Assembly (NCBI GenBank): GCA_016630905.1
Contig: WBMQ01000010.1
Coordinates: 1,054,001-1,118,000, forward strand
Origin: Capillidium heterosporum
Taxonomy: Eukaryota; Entomophthoromycota; Entomophthoromycetes; Entomophthorales; Capillidiaceae
Reading direction: 5' to 3'
DNA: 64,000 nt
In this document: one piece after another, positions 11,699-22,934 of the stretch
Position numbering within the stretch: position 1 is the stretch's first letter
Layout of the letters: the number at the start of each line of letters is the position of its first letter
Program-made: the position numbers and the translations under genes
The notes under the pieces: generated by a model
The model's input: the letters and a program-made list of their open reading frames with translations, nothing else
The model's database searches: none
What the model was told of the DNA's origin: nothing

Positions 11699-12964
11699 CT
11701 AACCCTGAACTTTAACGAAGTTGAATTCCTTATCCCAGTCAAAAAATCCATCGTACCCTTCTTTAAACGCTCGAACCTCATCGACCAAACATTCCTCCAC
11801 TTCCAAATCGGCGTCCTTGGTCAAGTAAATTAGATAATCGAATCGAAAATTCGCCTTTAAAAAAGTCAACAGCTCCCAGGTTAACTTTAAAACTTTTATA
11901 CATTGAAACTTTAGTTTGAAATTGGCATCAACAGCTTGTAATTGCAAATAGCTTAGGTAGATGTAATGCAAGTTGACAAAGGAAAAAGTCTTGAGGTGGT
12001 AAAGGGTATCTAAACTCGACACTTTTTGAAAAGTCACCTCCAACTTTCGTAAACTCCAGCTTCGTACCTTGTTGAAACTACTGGGATCCACTGGTAAATC
12101 AACTTTGAAGTATATTAGGAACTTTAGGTTGAGGAATAAGGTGTATAAGGCTGAGCTATCGATCGAAGTTAGGAATAAGACTTTACAGTTTGGAATGTTG
12201 GCAAGTTGGTGTAACGAAATGGTTCTTATATTGACTTTGAGTAAATTGGGCCAACTCTTGTTTAAAAATTGAAAAGTCTGATATCTACCCAACAGATTTA
12301 GACTCCGTAGGTATTTGAAATTAATGGTATTGAAGTTCAAAAATTTATCCTCCAACTGAAAGTTCTCATCGCAGCTTAAGTACAAACTACTGATCCTATT
12401 GTTAACTAAATTTATAGGTAGGTACCTGTTGCTCAAATCTTCGACGATGATTTTGGAGAACTTGACTTTAGTTAACGTGTTTAAACTCAACAAGATGTAC
12501 TGCAATTGGTAAACTTTAAAATTCTCTAATTGTAAACTTGTCAGCTTTAGGTGAATCTGCAAGTTGGAAACCAATATAGTCGGTACCTTTGTCGAAAAGT
12601 ACATATTCTTAGCTAATGAGAGTTCCTTCAAATTGGGCAACTTTCCCAACAATTTATAAAACAGATGAATATCAAAATTAAGTTCATAGAGTTGGAGTCG
12701 GGTGAGGTACTTCAAATTAGAGTAAAGTGGTGGGTCAAAATATATATCCTTCAGATCGATCCTCTTTATTATGGAATTGAACTTTTGAAACAAATACTGT
12801 TGGGTTTTGGTCTTATTCGTTATAGTTAGACTGTTGAGTAAGATATGGTCGATAAGTTGGAGGCTATTTTTGCTAACCTTGCGTAGTTTTAACATTTCGT
12901 AGAACTTGAGATTGTCGAGTATCTGTAGGTTGAGCTCTAAAGGTAGCGTGTCCAACCATACCAT
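11699..12964 (-). CDS. F-box / LRR-like protein 1 (intact)
   Basis: Single open exon of 421 residues from ATG 12964. An N-terminal F-box starts near residue 4 (LDTLPLELNLQILDNLKFYE), the motif that docks on Skp1 in SCF ubiquitin ligases. The rest is a series of irregular leucine-rich repeats, for example LKYLTRLQLYELNFD and LPNLKELSLAKNMYF, the usual substrate-recognition part of FBXL proteins. An earlier in-frame TTG exists, but the ATG directly before the F-box is the likelier start. It is the most diverged member of the local array and lies about 600 bp from the next relic. The substrate cannot be inferred. Confidence 0.8.
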   Translation of the reverse strand: MVWLDTLPLELNLQILDNLKFYEMLKLRKVSKNSLQLIDHILLNSLTITNKTKTQQYLFQKFNSIIKRIDLKDIYFDPPLYSNLKYLTRLQLYELNFDIHLFYKLLGKLPNLKELSLAKNMYFSTKVPTILVSNLQIHLKLTSLQLENFKVYQLQYILLSLNTLTKVKFSKIIVEDLSNRYLPINLVNNRISSLYLSCDENFQLEDKFLNFNTINFKYLRSLNLLGRYQTFQFLNKSWPNLLKVNIRTISLHQLANIPNCKVLFLTSIDSSALYTLFLNLKFLIYFKVDLPVDPSSFNKVRSWSLRKLEVTFQKVSSLDTLYHLKTFSFVNLHYIYLSYLQLQAVDANFKLKFQCIKVLKLTWELLTFLKANFRFDYLIYLTKDADLEVEECLVDEVRAFKEGYDGFFDWDKEFNFVKVQG

Positions 12965-13555
12965 CTTGTTATAGAGATGAAGAGGTTGGTTTAGGTTCAA
13001 CTTTTTTTGGGTTGAGGACAGGAAAGTTTTCTAGCCAATAATATGCAAATAGAGGTACTTGTGAGTTGGAACGAAAACACAACTTTGCTACAGGACAACC
13101 GATTTACTTCTACACATTGTCAGTTAGGATAAACTATAGATACCAGTTGCTACATATATAAAATGGTTTATAAGTATACAAGTACATTATTTCTACATAT
13201 TATTAACATCAAGCACTTTTAAATATCATATATACCAACTATAATGCTTCTTGTTAAGAAGGTTTTATGTGGTAAGTTGGATTATTTTCGATAAGTCGAT
13301 TTTTATAATATATAGCTACAACTTCTGATTTTTATAAAGAGAGATGCAGTGCTTTCGGTATGTATTTCTACAACTAAATTAATATATATAAGCTGAGTAA
13401 ACTTTAGGATTTCATAGTGTAATTGAAGCTTGCAGAAGTAAAATATACATACTTGTTGTCAGTTTAAGCAATAGTATATGAATATTTACTATAAATAATT
13501 GTATATACATCTGTGGATTGACAGTAGTATATTTACTAAACTAATTCTCAATTTA
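12965..13555. other. Spacer within the F-box array
   Basis: Upstream region of F-box gene 1 on one side and the end of the F-box relic on the other. I see no TATA box at the usual distance from ATG 12964 and no coding traces. Confidence 0.5.
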
Positions 13556-14740
13556 AAAGTTCGCCACCATTATGACATCGGGGTATTGGGCTTTAATCCG
13601 CTCTATTAATACGATAAAGTTGTAGGGGAGGATGGCAAACTGCTGGCTTATGTTACCTTTCATTCTAATAGCTTCGAAGACGACGTTGTTCAATATCGAA
13701 TCCATTTCATTAGGACAGATAGTAAAGTTAGCTAAAGTAGCTGGAGCTGTAGGAACCTTGTAAAATGGATACCTAGCTCAGGAGTTTTTAACAGCTTCAG
13801 CCGTATAATCGGACTGATATATTTGATATCCTCAAATAAATATTGTAGATATATGTGCCAAGTACCAGTTGAGTTAACTTGGGTGATACCAGTATAAAGC
13901 TCACGGAGTCCCTGTCGAAGGTATCGAGCAGGTTAAGCTTCAAATGTTTAAAGTTTTGGAACTTTTTAAAAGTTTTTAATGAGGTGGGATAGTTGATCAG
14001 ACACAAATTTACCAGCTTATTGAAAGTGTACATAATAAAGTGGCTATAGTCGTTCGAACTGTGGGTGCTGTCATAGAAATATAAAGCTTCAAGTTTTAGG
14101 AAGCAGGGTAAAGAGTTTATCCCAGAGTAAAAACGATATACAAATTTCTTTACATTTAAAAACGTGGCCAGAAGCAAATCTAGTCCCGAATCTCAAATAT
14201 CTAGATCCAATACTTGTAAGTTGGGAAATCGTTCGTTGATAGTAACTAGAAGCTGATTGATATCATCTTGAATCTCTAGTCTTAGGGATCTAAGCTGTAG
14301 AGTACTAACACGTTCTAGGGACCTCAAATTCTGAAAGCCATCGCCATATAGCTCTAAGTCTAGGTAGATGAAGTCACTACTAGTGTTATTGAAGTCTATA
14401 TCATCCAGAAGTTTTTTCAAAGCTCACTTCCAACTTGACCTTTTGAGTTAACTTGCAAGAAGTTTGATTACCTGTAGGGTATCCACGCCATGATTTAATG
14501 TAAGGAATTTCAAGTTAGGGAACAAACTTATAATACTGTAAAAGTTGAAGCGATTCTAGAGATCCAGTCCCTTATATATTTCAAAAAACTGAATGGAAAA
14601 CTACAAACTGGTCTAAGTCTCTTTCGTTATACTTATAATGAAAATGCAGTATTTCAACCAGCTTGGCTGTCAGAATATTTCGGGACTATCTGTTGCAGCA
14701 CTATAGCGTGAAGCAATCAGATCTTTTCAAGTATATTAAT
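13556..14740 (-). pseudogene. F-box/LRR-like gene relic
   Basis: Pieces of the same family as the neighbours occur in order on the minus strand: FPNLKFLTLN near 14500, an LRR block (14193-14420) ending FPNLQVLDLDI, the block with LPCFLKLEALYFYD (13797-14177), a SPIIRLKLL-like piece near 13780, and the C-terminal IKAQYPDVIMV near 13570. The N-terminal F-box is missing or unreadable. It has an in-frame TGA at 14193 and at least one shift that is not +1, so it differs from the cleaner +1-only neighbours and is a genuine decayed copy. Confidence 0.75.
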
Positions 14741-15334
14741 ATCTCTGATTATAAAGGTAGGTAGTTTGCTGAAATTTATACACATCTTTTGTTTTCATCA
14801 ATTAACAGAGAAATTTGTTCCTTTCAGTTTTCAGTAGGTTAATATGTACTAGAGTTAATATATATAGCCTTTCCAATGAAGTTCAAAGGCAATTTATGTA
14901 CTGGGCTAAAAGTATTCCAAAAAATAAAAAGTTGCAACTACTGCCTTATAAAATTAGATATGTTTTATTCTACTCTATATAGATTGAACACTACTATGAT
15001 ATAAAGTGGTCTTTATGTTCAATTAGTATCATCCACTATATACTTTGTATTTTACCATACATATATAAACTAGATAAATGTACTATAAATGCTACGATAT
15101 AAAAAATCCTATCTTGATAAAAATAATATTTTTGTGTAAGAAAGGATTCAATTCTAAATAGTGCTATTCAGAATTTATATCAGGAATATAAAATATCTAC
15201 TTCAAATATATTAAACATATCTATACAAAGTAATATAAAAGTAGATGCCCATTGTACATAACTAATTTGTCACAAAAATAAAAATAATATATACAAACAT
15301 ACTGTCATTTGAAAATATATACAGATAGATTCCA
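14741..15334. other. AT-rich spacer within the F-box array
   Basis: Runs of TATATA and short palindromic AT stretches. No coding or RNA signal seen. Confidence 0.5.
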
Positions 15335-16642
15335 TCAACTAAAATCTTCTACATCCCTATAAAATGTACCGAACCTAACGAAAGCATTTGGGGATTTAAC
15401 TTTAAGCCACTCCATAAACTTCGTTTCTGAACTGGGGACACTAACGAATTGTAAGTTTAAATTGCCTTTGGCATTAAGTTCATCAAAGACCGAATTATCG
15501 ATGGCATTGGAACAGTTCTCAAAGATACGCATAGTAAAATTGACAAGGCAAGGTAGTTGTGATTCTAAAATTTTCAAAAAATTGATTCCTAGACGGACAT
15601 ATCCCAACAATTTTAGCTTATTTAGTGGTGTAATACACACTATATCCTTAAATAAATTGTCATAGATGTTGGAAGCACGACTGGAAAGGAGGTCCAATTG
15701 GGTTAACTTTGATAACCCAAGCAAAAGTTTCATGGAGCTACTGTTGAAGGTGTCCAGTAGATGAAGCTTAGCATATTGAAGGTTAATAAACTTTTGGGAA
15801 GCTTCGAGGGAGATAGGTCCTACTGGTAAACTTAATCTTATAAGATTGGTAAACGTATATGCTGTAAAGTAGTTATAGTATTCGGACTGGATATGGTACC
15901 CAAACCTAAAATGTAGAGCTTGAAGTTGTGGGAAGCAGGATAGAGGAAACATAGATAGATCTTTACGATATATGTAGGTGATCGTCAATGCTTTCAACTT
16001 TGAAAAAGAGGTTGGTATCATAACAAATCGGGAGCTACTTAAACCGACGTCCAAATCCAAGGTCTGTAGATTAGGGTAGTTTCGATTGATGGTTAAGAAC
16101 AGGTGGGGTTCAGTCCCATTTAGCTGTAGCTTTAAGGACTTGAGCTGTGAACTACCAAGTTGATCCATTATATTTATACTTTCCGGGTTAAAGCCCCACA
16201 GATGTAAGCCGAGGTGGTTAAGATGATCGATAATTGAATTTAAATCTATTTGAGCTGGGAATGATTCACGGAAAGATAGGCGAAGTTGGGTTGCCTTCCT
16301 ATTCAACGCATCTAAAAGAATGGCTATGGTAGATAAATCGATGGAGGAACTTATGGAAACTTTCTCCAAATTGGGGAAAAAGATTTTAACTTTATTGAAA
16401 CTCTGATCTAATGTATTCTTAATTTCCTTGGTATGCTTACCGTACTTTGAAAATATGCTTCTAAGTTCAAGCTCCGTCTCGTTGGTAAAGCTGGCGCTCT
16501 TTATTACCTCGTACAACTTGCTTGTTGAAAATGTGTTGAACTGGTGGTTGCAGTGTCGTAGCTTCAACAGATCCTCCAACTCCAAGTAGCTTAAAGCTTC
16601 TTCCACTATCAGATCGGGTAGTTCACTGAATTTGATGCTCAT
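15335..16642 (-). CDS. F-box / LRR-like protein 2 (intact)
   Basis: One exon of 435 residues from ATG 16642. The F-box (residues 5-45, SELPDLIVEEALSYLELED then LLKLRHCNHQFN) would bind Skp1. The remainder is leucine-rich repeats with recurring FPNL and SQLKSLKLQL units and a conserved family C-terminus that includes FMEWLKVKSPNAFVRFGTFY. The first 75 residues are practically identical to those of the inverted gene at 23629-24922, whereas the rest is only about half identical (see findings). No TATA box is evident at the spacing seen for neighbours. Likely role: substrate receptor of an SCF ubiquitin ligase, substrate unknown. Confidence 0.85.
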   Translation of the reverse strand: MSIKFSELPDLIVEEALSYLELEDLLKLRHCNHQFNTFSTSKLYEVIKSASFTNETELELRSIFSKYGKHTKEIKNTLDQSFNKVKIFFPNLEKVSISSSIDLSTIAILLDALNRKATQLRLSFRESFPAQIDLNSIIDHLNHLGLHLWGFNPESINIMDQLGSSQLKSLKLQLNGTEPHLFLTINRNYPNLQTLDLDVGLSSSRFVMIPTSFSKLKALTITYIYRKDLSMFPLSCFPQLQALHFRFGYHIQSEYYNYFTAYTFTNLIRLSLPVGPISLEASQKFINLQYAKLHLLDTFNSSSMKLLLGLSKLTQLDLLSSRASNIYDNLFKDIVCITPLNKLKLLGYVRLGINFLKILESQLPCLVNFTMRIFENCSNAIDNSVFDELNAKGNLNLQFVSVPSSETKFMEWLKVKSPNAFVRFGTFYRDVEDFS

Positions 16643-17156
16643 TTCTTTTCTTCCTCAACCAAACAGCGAAAGTTCGCTTTCTTTGCACTTAAATGGGTAG
16701 TGTATCTCAGAGTATATGCAACTTGCTCCAATAATGCTCATTAGAAACCTGGCTGTATTGGTTTAAATCTACACATAATAGGAAATAGTTTGATTCCAAT
16801 AAAGTTTCAAGCATTGTACTATTGTTTGCTATAATATCTCAATTTCAATTGAACACTTACAACCTTATTCTATTTGGTGATGTATCTTAAAACGGTTGGA
16901 TACTTTCAACAAGTAGGTCAGCTTATATAACTTATAGCTATGCCTGCTGATTCTTATTCATAGATATATAGGGCCTTTTATATACCTTTCATATAGTCCT
17001 ACAAGTATATGCGTATAACCCAAGTAAATATTGAAACTGGATAGTAATATCGATGTTTAGAAACAAAGCACAGGTCTATCGTTGATAAAAGCAGCTGTAA
17101 ATCAACTCTATTTGAAAAAGAGTACATATATATATGAATATATGGCTGCTATACAT
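16643..17156. other. Spacer within the F-box array
   Basis: Between F-box genes 2 and 3. A TATATA run lies near 17125-17140. No coding trace seen. Confidence 0.5.
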
Positions 17157-18441
17157 TTAATGGATCTCATTGACTTCTAAATCTTCATAAAATTTACTTT
17201 CACCAAGTACAACGTCGGGAGATTGAGCTTCAATCCATCCTATAAATTTGGTAAGGGCCTTAGGAAGGGTGGCAAACTGCAAGTTCAAGCTACTTTCCAA
17301 TTCAGTTGCTTCAAAGACAGTCTCATCCAACGTCAGGCATCCTCTAGCGGGATAGACAGCAAAGTTAGTTAGGCGAGGTACCCGAACCTGTAGAAATTTG
17401 ATAAAGTGATAACCAAGATTAACCCAGTACAATAATTTCAACCTTATTATAGGACTAATGCATTTTACATCTTCAAATAGGTTATCGTTAACGTATCCGT
17501 TAAAAGTCGCTTGAGTCAGTTTAGGCAATGCCAGTACAAGATCCATGGAACTGCCATCAAAGGTATTGGGTAGGCAAAAGTTAATATATTGGAGACCATA
17601 AAGCTTTTGGGAAGCTTCCAGTGTTATAGATCCAACCACCAAACTTAAACTTATTATATCATCGAGAGAATGGCTGGAAAAGTAATGATAACCCTTCGAC
17701 ATGTCGTATCGATCGTAGTAGTGTAAAGCCTTCAGCTTAGGGAAGCAGGGTAGAGGATTAGCCCTGAAACTGATACAGCATACCAGTTTCTTTACGTTCA
17801 AAAAGGTGGTAGGGTAGTATATCGAGCTCGAAACCATTAGCAGCGTCGAGTTCCAACACCTCAAGGTTGGGAAACTTTAAGTTGATTGTAACTAAAAGGC
17901 GATCGCTGCAGATGTTGACGAATAACTCCAAAGATCTAAGTTGAGGGATTGAGATTTGGCCGAGTAACTTCAAACCCTCCAAACTATCGTTATATAGGTG
18001 CAAGTTAAGCTTTCCGATATCGCGAATACTAGTACCAAATTCTAGGACATCTGGAAACGGTTCCTCGACATGCAGTTCCAGTTGTTTCAGTTTTGTCGGT
18101 AAAGCGAGCAGAATTTTAGATATTTGCCCAGAATCAGCATCCCATTTGAATGCTAGAGATTTCAGCCTCGAAAAGAACGGCAGCTTGTTGCAAAAGTTAT
18201 ATTGGGCGTATACTTTCAGCTCCTTTATATACTTTGAATATTTTGATAGTAACTTGTCGAATTCCTCAAAGCTCTTTTCGTTTTTTTGACTATGGAGGCA
18301 TACTGATTCAATTAGCTTTGTTGTTAGGATGTTGTGAAACTGTCGGTTGCAATATAGTTTAGTCTTGCAATCAGATATTTCCAAATACCTTAGTATTTCT
18401 TCTACTATAAAGTCGGGTAGGTGGTTGAATTTGGTGGACAT
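17157..18441 (-). CDS. F-box / LRR-like protein 3, one +1 frame step
   Basis: ATG 18441 starts a typical family member: F-box NHLPDFIVEEILRYLEISD, then LRR units ending FPNLEVLELDAANGF. At about 17811 (CCC-TAC) the family-like reading moves to the +1 frame as ILP-TTFLNVKKLV and continues through PLPCFPKLKALHYYD to the family C-terminus FIGWIEAQSPDVV. The span is 3n+1, so exactly one base is extra, and no other defect is visible in 428 codons. A TATATAAA box lies 42 bp before the ATG. Probable SCF substrate receptor if expressed. It could be a very young pseudogene or a sequence error. Confidence 0.7.
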
Positions 18442-18944
18442 CTCTTCAATAGATAGTTTGAGATGTGAAAGGAATGCACTCCTTTATATATGGTTGTCGC
18501 ATTCCATGTTCCTATTTCATTTAATTTGAACTTGTATAATTTCCCAATGGTGTATTATTTCATAAATAAGTAAACAATAGTTTCCCAGTACGGATAGTCG
18601 GGCCATCTATTTATCTAATAGTTTCTCCTTGGGTTCATGGTCAAGAACATTTCTTCGTGTAATCAGGAAGAATTTACTATTTTTGTAAAGGCAGTAATTG
18701 TACATATTGTAAATAAAAATTCTGAAATAATCTCGTATTTATAAAATATAGTCATGGTGTTAACGCTATATAAATAACAAAACTTTGCAATACCATATGC
18801 TTATAAATACCGTATTTACATAAGGTACTGATGAAACTTTATATTTCGAATAGTTAAGTTTATTCTATTAAGAGCATCAAAAGCTTAAATCTGAATACAA
18901 AAATATGTTTACTATAAGTACTTTATGTTGAATAAGTAAGCATC
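18442..18944. other. Spacer with promoter of F-box gene 3
   Basis: Holds the TATA box at 18483-18490. No coding trace seen. Confidence 0.5.
18483..18490 (-). promoter_or_regulatory. TATA box of F-box gene 3
   Basis: TATATAAA on the minus strand, 42 bp before ATG 18441, the same spacing as at F-box gene 4 and the P450 gene. Confidence 0.5.
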
Positions 18945-20246
18945 CTAATACTCCTCATAAGCCTTATAACAGTTACTAAAACTTACTATGACATCGGGTA
19001 CCAGTACTTTAACCCACTCCACAAACTTGGCTTCATGATAAGGAGCCGTAACAAACTGTAAATTTAACCTAGCTCCCTTACTATCTTCATCAAAACTAAA
19101 ATTTTCAACCAAACTCGATAAATTGTCTACAACCTTAATGAAGAAGTTGGCGAGGTAGGGTAGTTGAAACAACATAACATTAAAGAAATTGGAACCCAAA
19201 CTTACTTTACCTAAAAGCTTTAACCTAATGATCGGACTAGTACACGTTCGATATTCAAATAAAGTATCTTCAATAGTTCCACGTAAGTTCAGCTGGCTTA
19301 GGTTTGGTAGGGAGAGCATTAAATTCATAGATTGTGAATCGAAGGTAGGGTGTAAATACAAGTTCATATATCTAAGGTTTGCAAATTTGGCAAAGATATC
19401 TAGCGAAAGGGGTCCTACCGTCAAACTTAAGCTTAGAAGGTTGAAGAAGGTAAGTTGAATAAAGTACCAAAAGTCATCTAATGGAATACGTCGATCCAAC
19501 TCAAAATGTAAACTTGAAAGTTGAGGGAAACAGTTCATTGGGATATATTTTATAACTTGGTGATCCATGTTGGTAAAAGTCAACTTCTTTAAATTGGAAA
19601 ATATAGTTGAGAACATATTTACTTCCAAGTCGTACCTACTAACTTCCAACTCCATTACATTCAAGTTGGGAAAACTATTGTTGAGTTGTACTAGAAGTTG
19701 TCGATCGCAGCAACTAACCTGCAGGTTCAACTTCTTTAGTTGCGACATAGAAAGTAGCTCCAATATGCCTAAACTTTCTGAACCTGTGTTGCTCAAAGCT
19801 AAATTCAATTGCTCCAAGTTGTTAAGGATAAATTGGAAGTTCACGCTAGTTGGGAAAGGTTCACCCAAGGTAAGATCCAAGCACTTCAACTTGATCTTCA
19901 GCCTATCTAAAAATTCATATTCGTCCGTAATACCTTCCAATCGAACTATGGCCAACTTCTCCAACTTGGTAAAGTATTTGTTGACCTCATAAGTGGTAGG
20001 AAGCTTGTAGCAATCTATTTCCTTAATAAATTTACCGTACTTGGGGATCAGATTTTTGAATTCTTGCCAACATAGCTCGTTGAAAATGTCGGTATAGCTT
20101 ATTGTTTCGTAAGCTTTAGATAGTAATATGTGATTGAACTGTTTGTTACAGTAAAGTAAGTTGGCAAGATCGGACTCCTCCAAGTAGCTTAGGATCTCTT
20201 CGATTATGAAGTTTGGTAAGTAGTCAAATTGGATATTCATGTTCAT
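18945..20246 (-). CDS. F-box / LRR-like protein 4 (intact)
   Basis: One exon of 433 residues from ATG 20246. F-box at residues 5-45 (DYLPNFIIEEILSYLEESD, then LANLLYCNKQFN). The LRR body has repeated leucine-rich units (KLKCLDLTLGEPFP, MSQLKKLNLQVS, FPNLNVMELEVS) and the family C-terminus FVEWVKVLVPDVIVSF. Same architecture and length as gene 2, from which it is well diverged along its whole length. TATAAA sits 42 bp before the ATG. Predicted SCF-type adaptor; the target is not predictable. Confidence 0.85.
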   Translation of the reverse strand: MNMNIQFDYLPNFIIEEILSYLEESDLANLLYCNKQFNHILLSKAYETISYTDIFNELCWQEFKNLIPKYGKFIKEIDCYKLPTTYEVNKYFTKLEKLAIVRLEGITDEYEFLDRLKIKLKCLDLTLGEPFPTSVNFQFILNNLEQLNLALSNTGSESLGILELLSMSQLKKLNLQVSCCDRQLLVQLNNSFPNLNVMELEVSRYDLEVNMFSTIFSNLKKLTFTNMDHQVIKYIPMNCFPQLSSLHFELDRRIPLDDFWYFIQLTFFNLLSLSLTVGPLSLDIFAKFANLRYMNLYLHPTFDSQSMNLMLSLPNLSQLNLRGTIEDTLFEYRTCTSPIIRLKLLGKVSLGSNFFNVMLFQLPYLANFFIKVVDNLSSLVENFSFDEDSKGARLNLQFVTAPYHEAKFVEWVKVLVPDVIVSFSNCYKAYEEY

Positions 20247-21283
20247 GATGTTAAAATGTAAAAAACTGAGTAGACGTAACTCATCGCTTTATAGTGCGCA
20301 TCGTCATGCTAGCCACCTAATCGGTGTCAGAATGATCAATAAATTGTACTATTTATAATGTTTAATTGGATATAGGCTGTTGCTCCAAATCCTAATTACT
20401 AATTAATTTGAATCTCCAAGATAGAGATGGAGAACTCCAAGTCCAAAGCAGACAAACCAATCCTAAATCGTTCCCTTTAATCAAGACCCTTAAAAACTCT
20501 GATGTAAAGTCAAAGTAAACATCAATATCTGATATTTAACTTCAGTGAATGATTTGAATCAAATTTACAAGCTAAAGTGACTCTATTGAAATCGAAGGTA
20601 TTCATTGATATAGCACTTTCATTTTAGCTTATTAGACACCTTTATAAAAGCATAACAGGTTAAGTACTATACATATAGCTGTATATATAGTACTTATGAG
20701 GTAAAACTGCAACTTTTAGCCTTTGATAGTTTAAAACTTCTATATAGTTCTACAACTTGAGTTGCAGCCTCAGTCATCCGATAAAACTAGTTTGCCAAGC
20801 TTAAGCAGTTATAAGCTTGATAACCTGTGGGTTAATTTTCTACAACTAGCCTCTCAGATGTACAGTAGGTGACATTCCTACTAATGAGATTGATGTATTT
20901 GTATGCTAGTTGAATATTTCCAACAAAATCATAAGTATATGTCAACTCCCAAAAAGCTTACTAAACCTTCCTATAAATTTATTCGAAAAGTGCCATCTAT
21001 CATTGCCAATCTAACTCATCTGACCTTACCAATTAAATAGATAACTACCTAGAAACTAAGTAAATTAAACGTCTCTTATATTAAACTAACGGAAATTACC
21101 TAATTTCAAACAAATTAACGTGTAGAGTCGATAGGATCACTAGAAATTAATAATGAAAATTCCAACGGCAAATTTTCCAAACAGAAGGCAAACAAGATAA
21201 GGCAAGGCCCTATAAACTTTCAAGCTTAGTACCAACCGAGTAGAAAGTGGGAACTAAAAAAGAAGTTCAACAACCCAACACCG
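20247..21283. other. Divergent spacer between F-box gene 4 and the membrane gene
   Basis: Contains the TATA boxes of both flanking genes at its ends. No coding trace seen in the middle. Confidence 0.5.
20288..20293 (-). promoter_or_regulatory. TATA box of F-box gene 4
   Basis: TATAAA on the minus strand, 42 bp before ATG 20246. Confidence 0.5.
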
Positions 21284-21290
21284 TATAAAA
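21284..21290 (+). promoter_or_regulatory. TATA box of the membrane protein gene
   Basis: TATAAAA 39 bp before ATG 21329, which supports this start. Confidence 0.5.
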
Positions 21291-21328
21291 GCGTATTTTC
21301 AACATCAACATCAGCAAGAGAGTAAAAG

Positions 21329-22934
21329 ATGGATAGCGATGCCTTAGTAATAACCAGCTACTTTCTCATCCTCATCATCACCCTCTTCTTTTTCATATTT
21401 TACGCCTACCTAAGTACTAAAAAGGAAGTCGAACTTCTAGTTGTCTACAAGATCAACCAGCAGAAAGCAATAGAAAGCTTGGTATCCAATGTCCTACTCC
21501 AATTCAAATTTATCACCATCTTGAACCAACCCAAAATCAAAAACAAACTTTTATACTATCTAACCTTACTCTGCCTACTAACTATATGTACGACTATCCT
21601 CTTACTAATCCTAAGTAGTGTAGGAGTTATACCTAAAAAGGAAAAGCTTATATATTTCATCTACATCCTAAGTGTCAACATCTATCTTATGTTAAACCAG
21701 TACAAATACTACAGTTATCAGTATCCATAAGCAAAAATTCGAAGTTCGATTCCAAGCGTTACAAAATACCAATTTCAACACCTTTGAAAAGTCGTGGGGT
21801 AATTACTTACAGATAGTCGTTTTACTTTTGGAGTTTTTGCAGTTGTTAGCGTTCCCTTTGCAAGATATTTTGTCTAATTTGAACGTCAACTTGAACAACG
21901 GGTCTGACATCATATCGATAGCGACGTTACTACCTAACTTAAGTTTCAAGTTTTTTGTCTATCAGTTTTGGACTATATTTGGTTTAGTTATCTTGGCTTG
22001 CTTGGTAACGATAGTTATTCATCCTCTACAACGATAAGGTTATCCAAGGCTTCAGTTTGTTTTGGGTTAGTCATATGGTACCGGTTGTGGTAAATTTATA
22101 TGCTCATAACTTTCGCTAACTTTATGATTTTTATTATTATATTTACCAGCATGTAGCTTACCTACCTATTTTAGTAACCTTCATCAATTCATCAGCTTGT
22201 TTACTGCAGGAAGTGAAAACCGATACCAATTTAGGTCTGTTGCGTTGCCAAGCTGCTACCATCCAGCCTCAGCTATACCTATGGCTATCATTAATTGGAT
22301 TTACGCTAGCCTATTTACTGTTGACCATATTTGTCACCAGCTACGAGAAGAAACCAGTAGAAGGGGAGATCGAATTCAAGTCAAAGGGAGTGGCTTTCTT
22401 GAAGAATATATCGTTGCTGTTAACTATCACTTTCACCTTGATCCCAAATGACTTGGGTAAGTTGAAAGGTACCTTGTCAGTAATACTATTAACTGCGCTA
22501 TGTGCCTATTCCATTCAAGCTAGGACCTTGCTACGTATCCCAGGTAAATTTAACTTTACTTTTGTTTATTTACCATAATGTACCTTTAGATCAACTACTG
22601 GCGTACAGTAGGCTTCAGCTGTATATTATGGTGCGCCTTACCGGTAGCCATCCTAAACCTCAAGGATATCAGCCTCACCTCCCTGATCCTCTTAGTCGGT
22701 TTAGGCTGGATCACCATTTTGACGATAGCTACCTTGGCCCGTATTTGTATGTTCAGCTACCAACCAGTCAGCAGTAGCCAGATGCAGTCGAACGACACCT
22801 CACTTTTGATTGAGAACAATGCTAACAGCGAAACTAACCCTTCCAATACCAACAACAATTTGAACCGGTTGAATGTTAAATTGACCAACAGTTTACCTAG
22901 AAAACCTAGTGGGTATCGGAAATATGAAGGGTAA
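21329..22934 (+). CDS. Polytopic membrane protein, three +1 frame steps
   Basis: Three exons: 21329-22089, 22150-22543 and 22590-22934, with 60- and 46-nt introns (GTAAAT...CAG, GTAAAT...TAG). If the frame steps are followed, the product has about 498 residues with roughly ten hydrophobic segments, including YFLILIITLFFFIFYAYL, LQIVVLLLEFLQLLAFPLQ, FFVYQFWTIFGLVILACLV and SLTSLILLVGLGWITILT, and a cytosolic-looking Asn/Ser-rich tail. Steps fall at CCA-TAA (21728), CGA-TAA (22035) and somewhere in 22480-22590. Exon 1 is 3n+2 and exons 2+3 are 3n+1. The LLEFLQLLAFPLQ element recalls the C-terminal membrane block of large surface proteins in early-diverging fungi, but I assign no family. TATA box and splice signals are good. 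Confidence 0.6.

Noticed and set aside
14193-14195. In-frame TGA of the F-box relic as another frameshift site
   Set aside because: The family reading continues in the same frame after the TGA, so it is a plain stop in a decayed gene.
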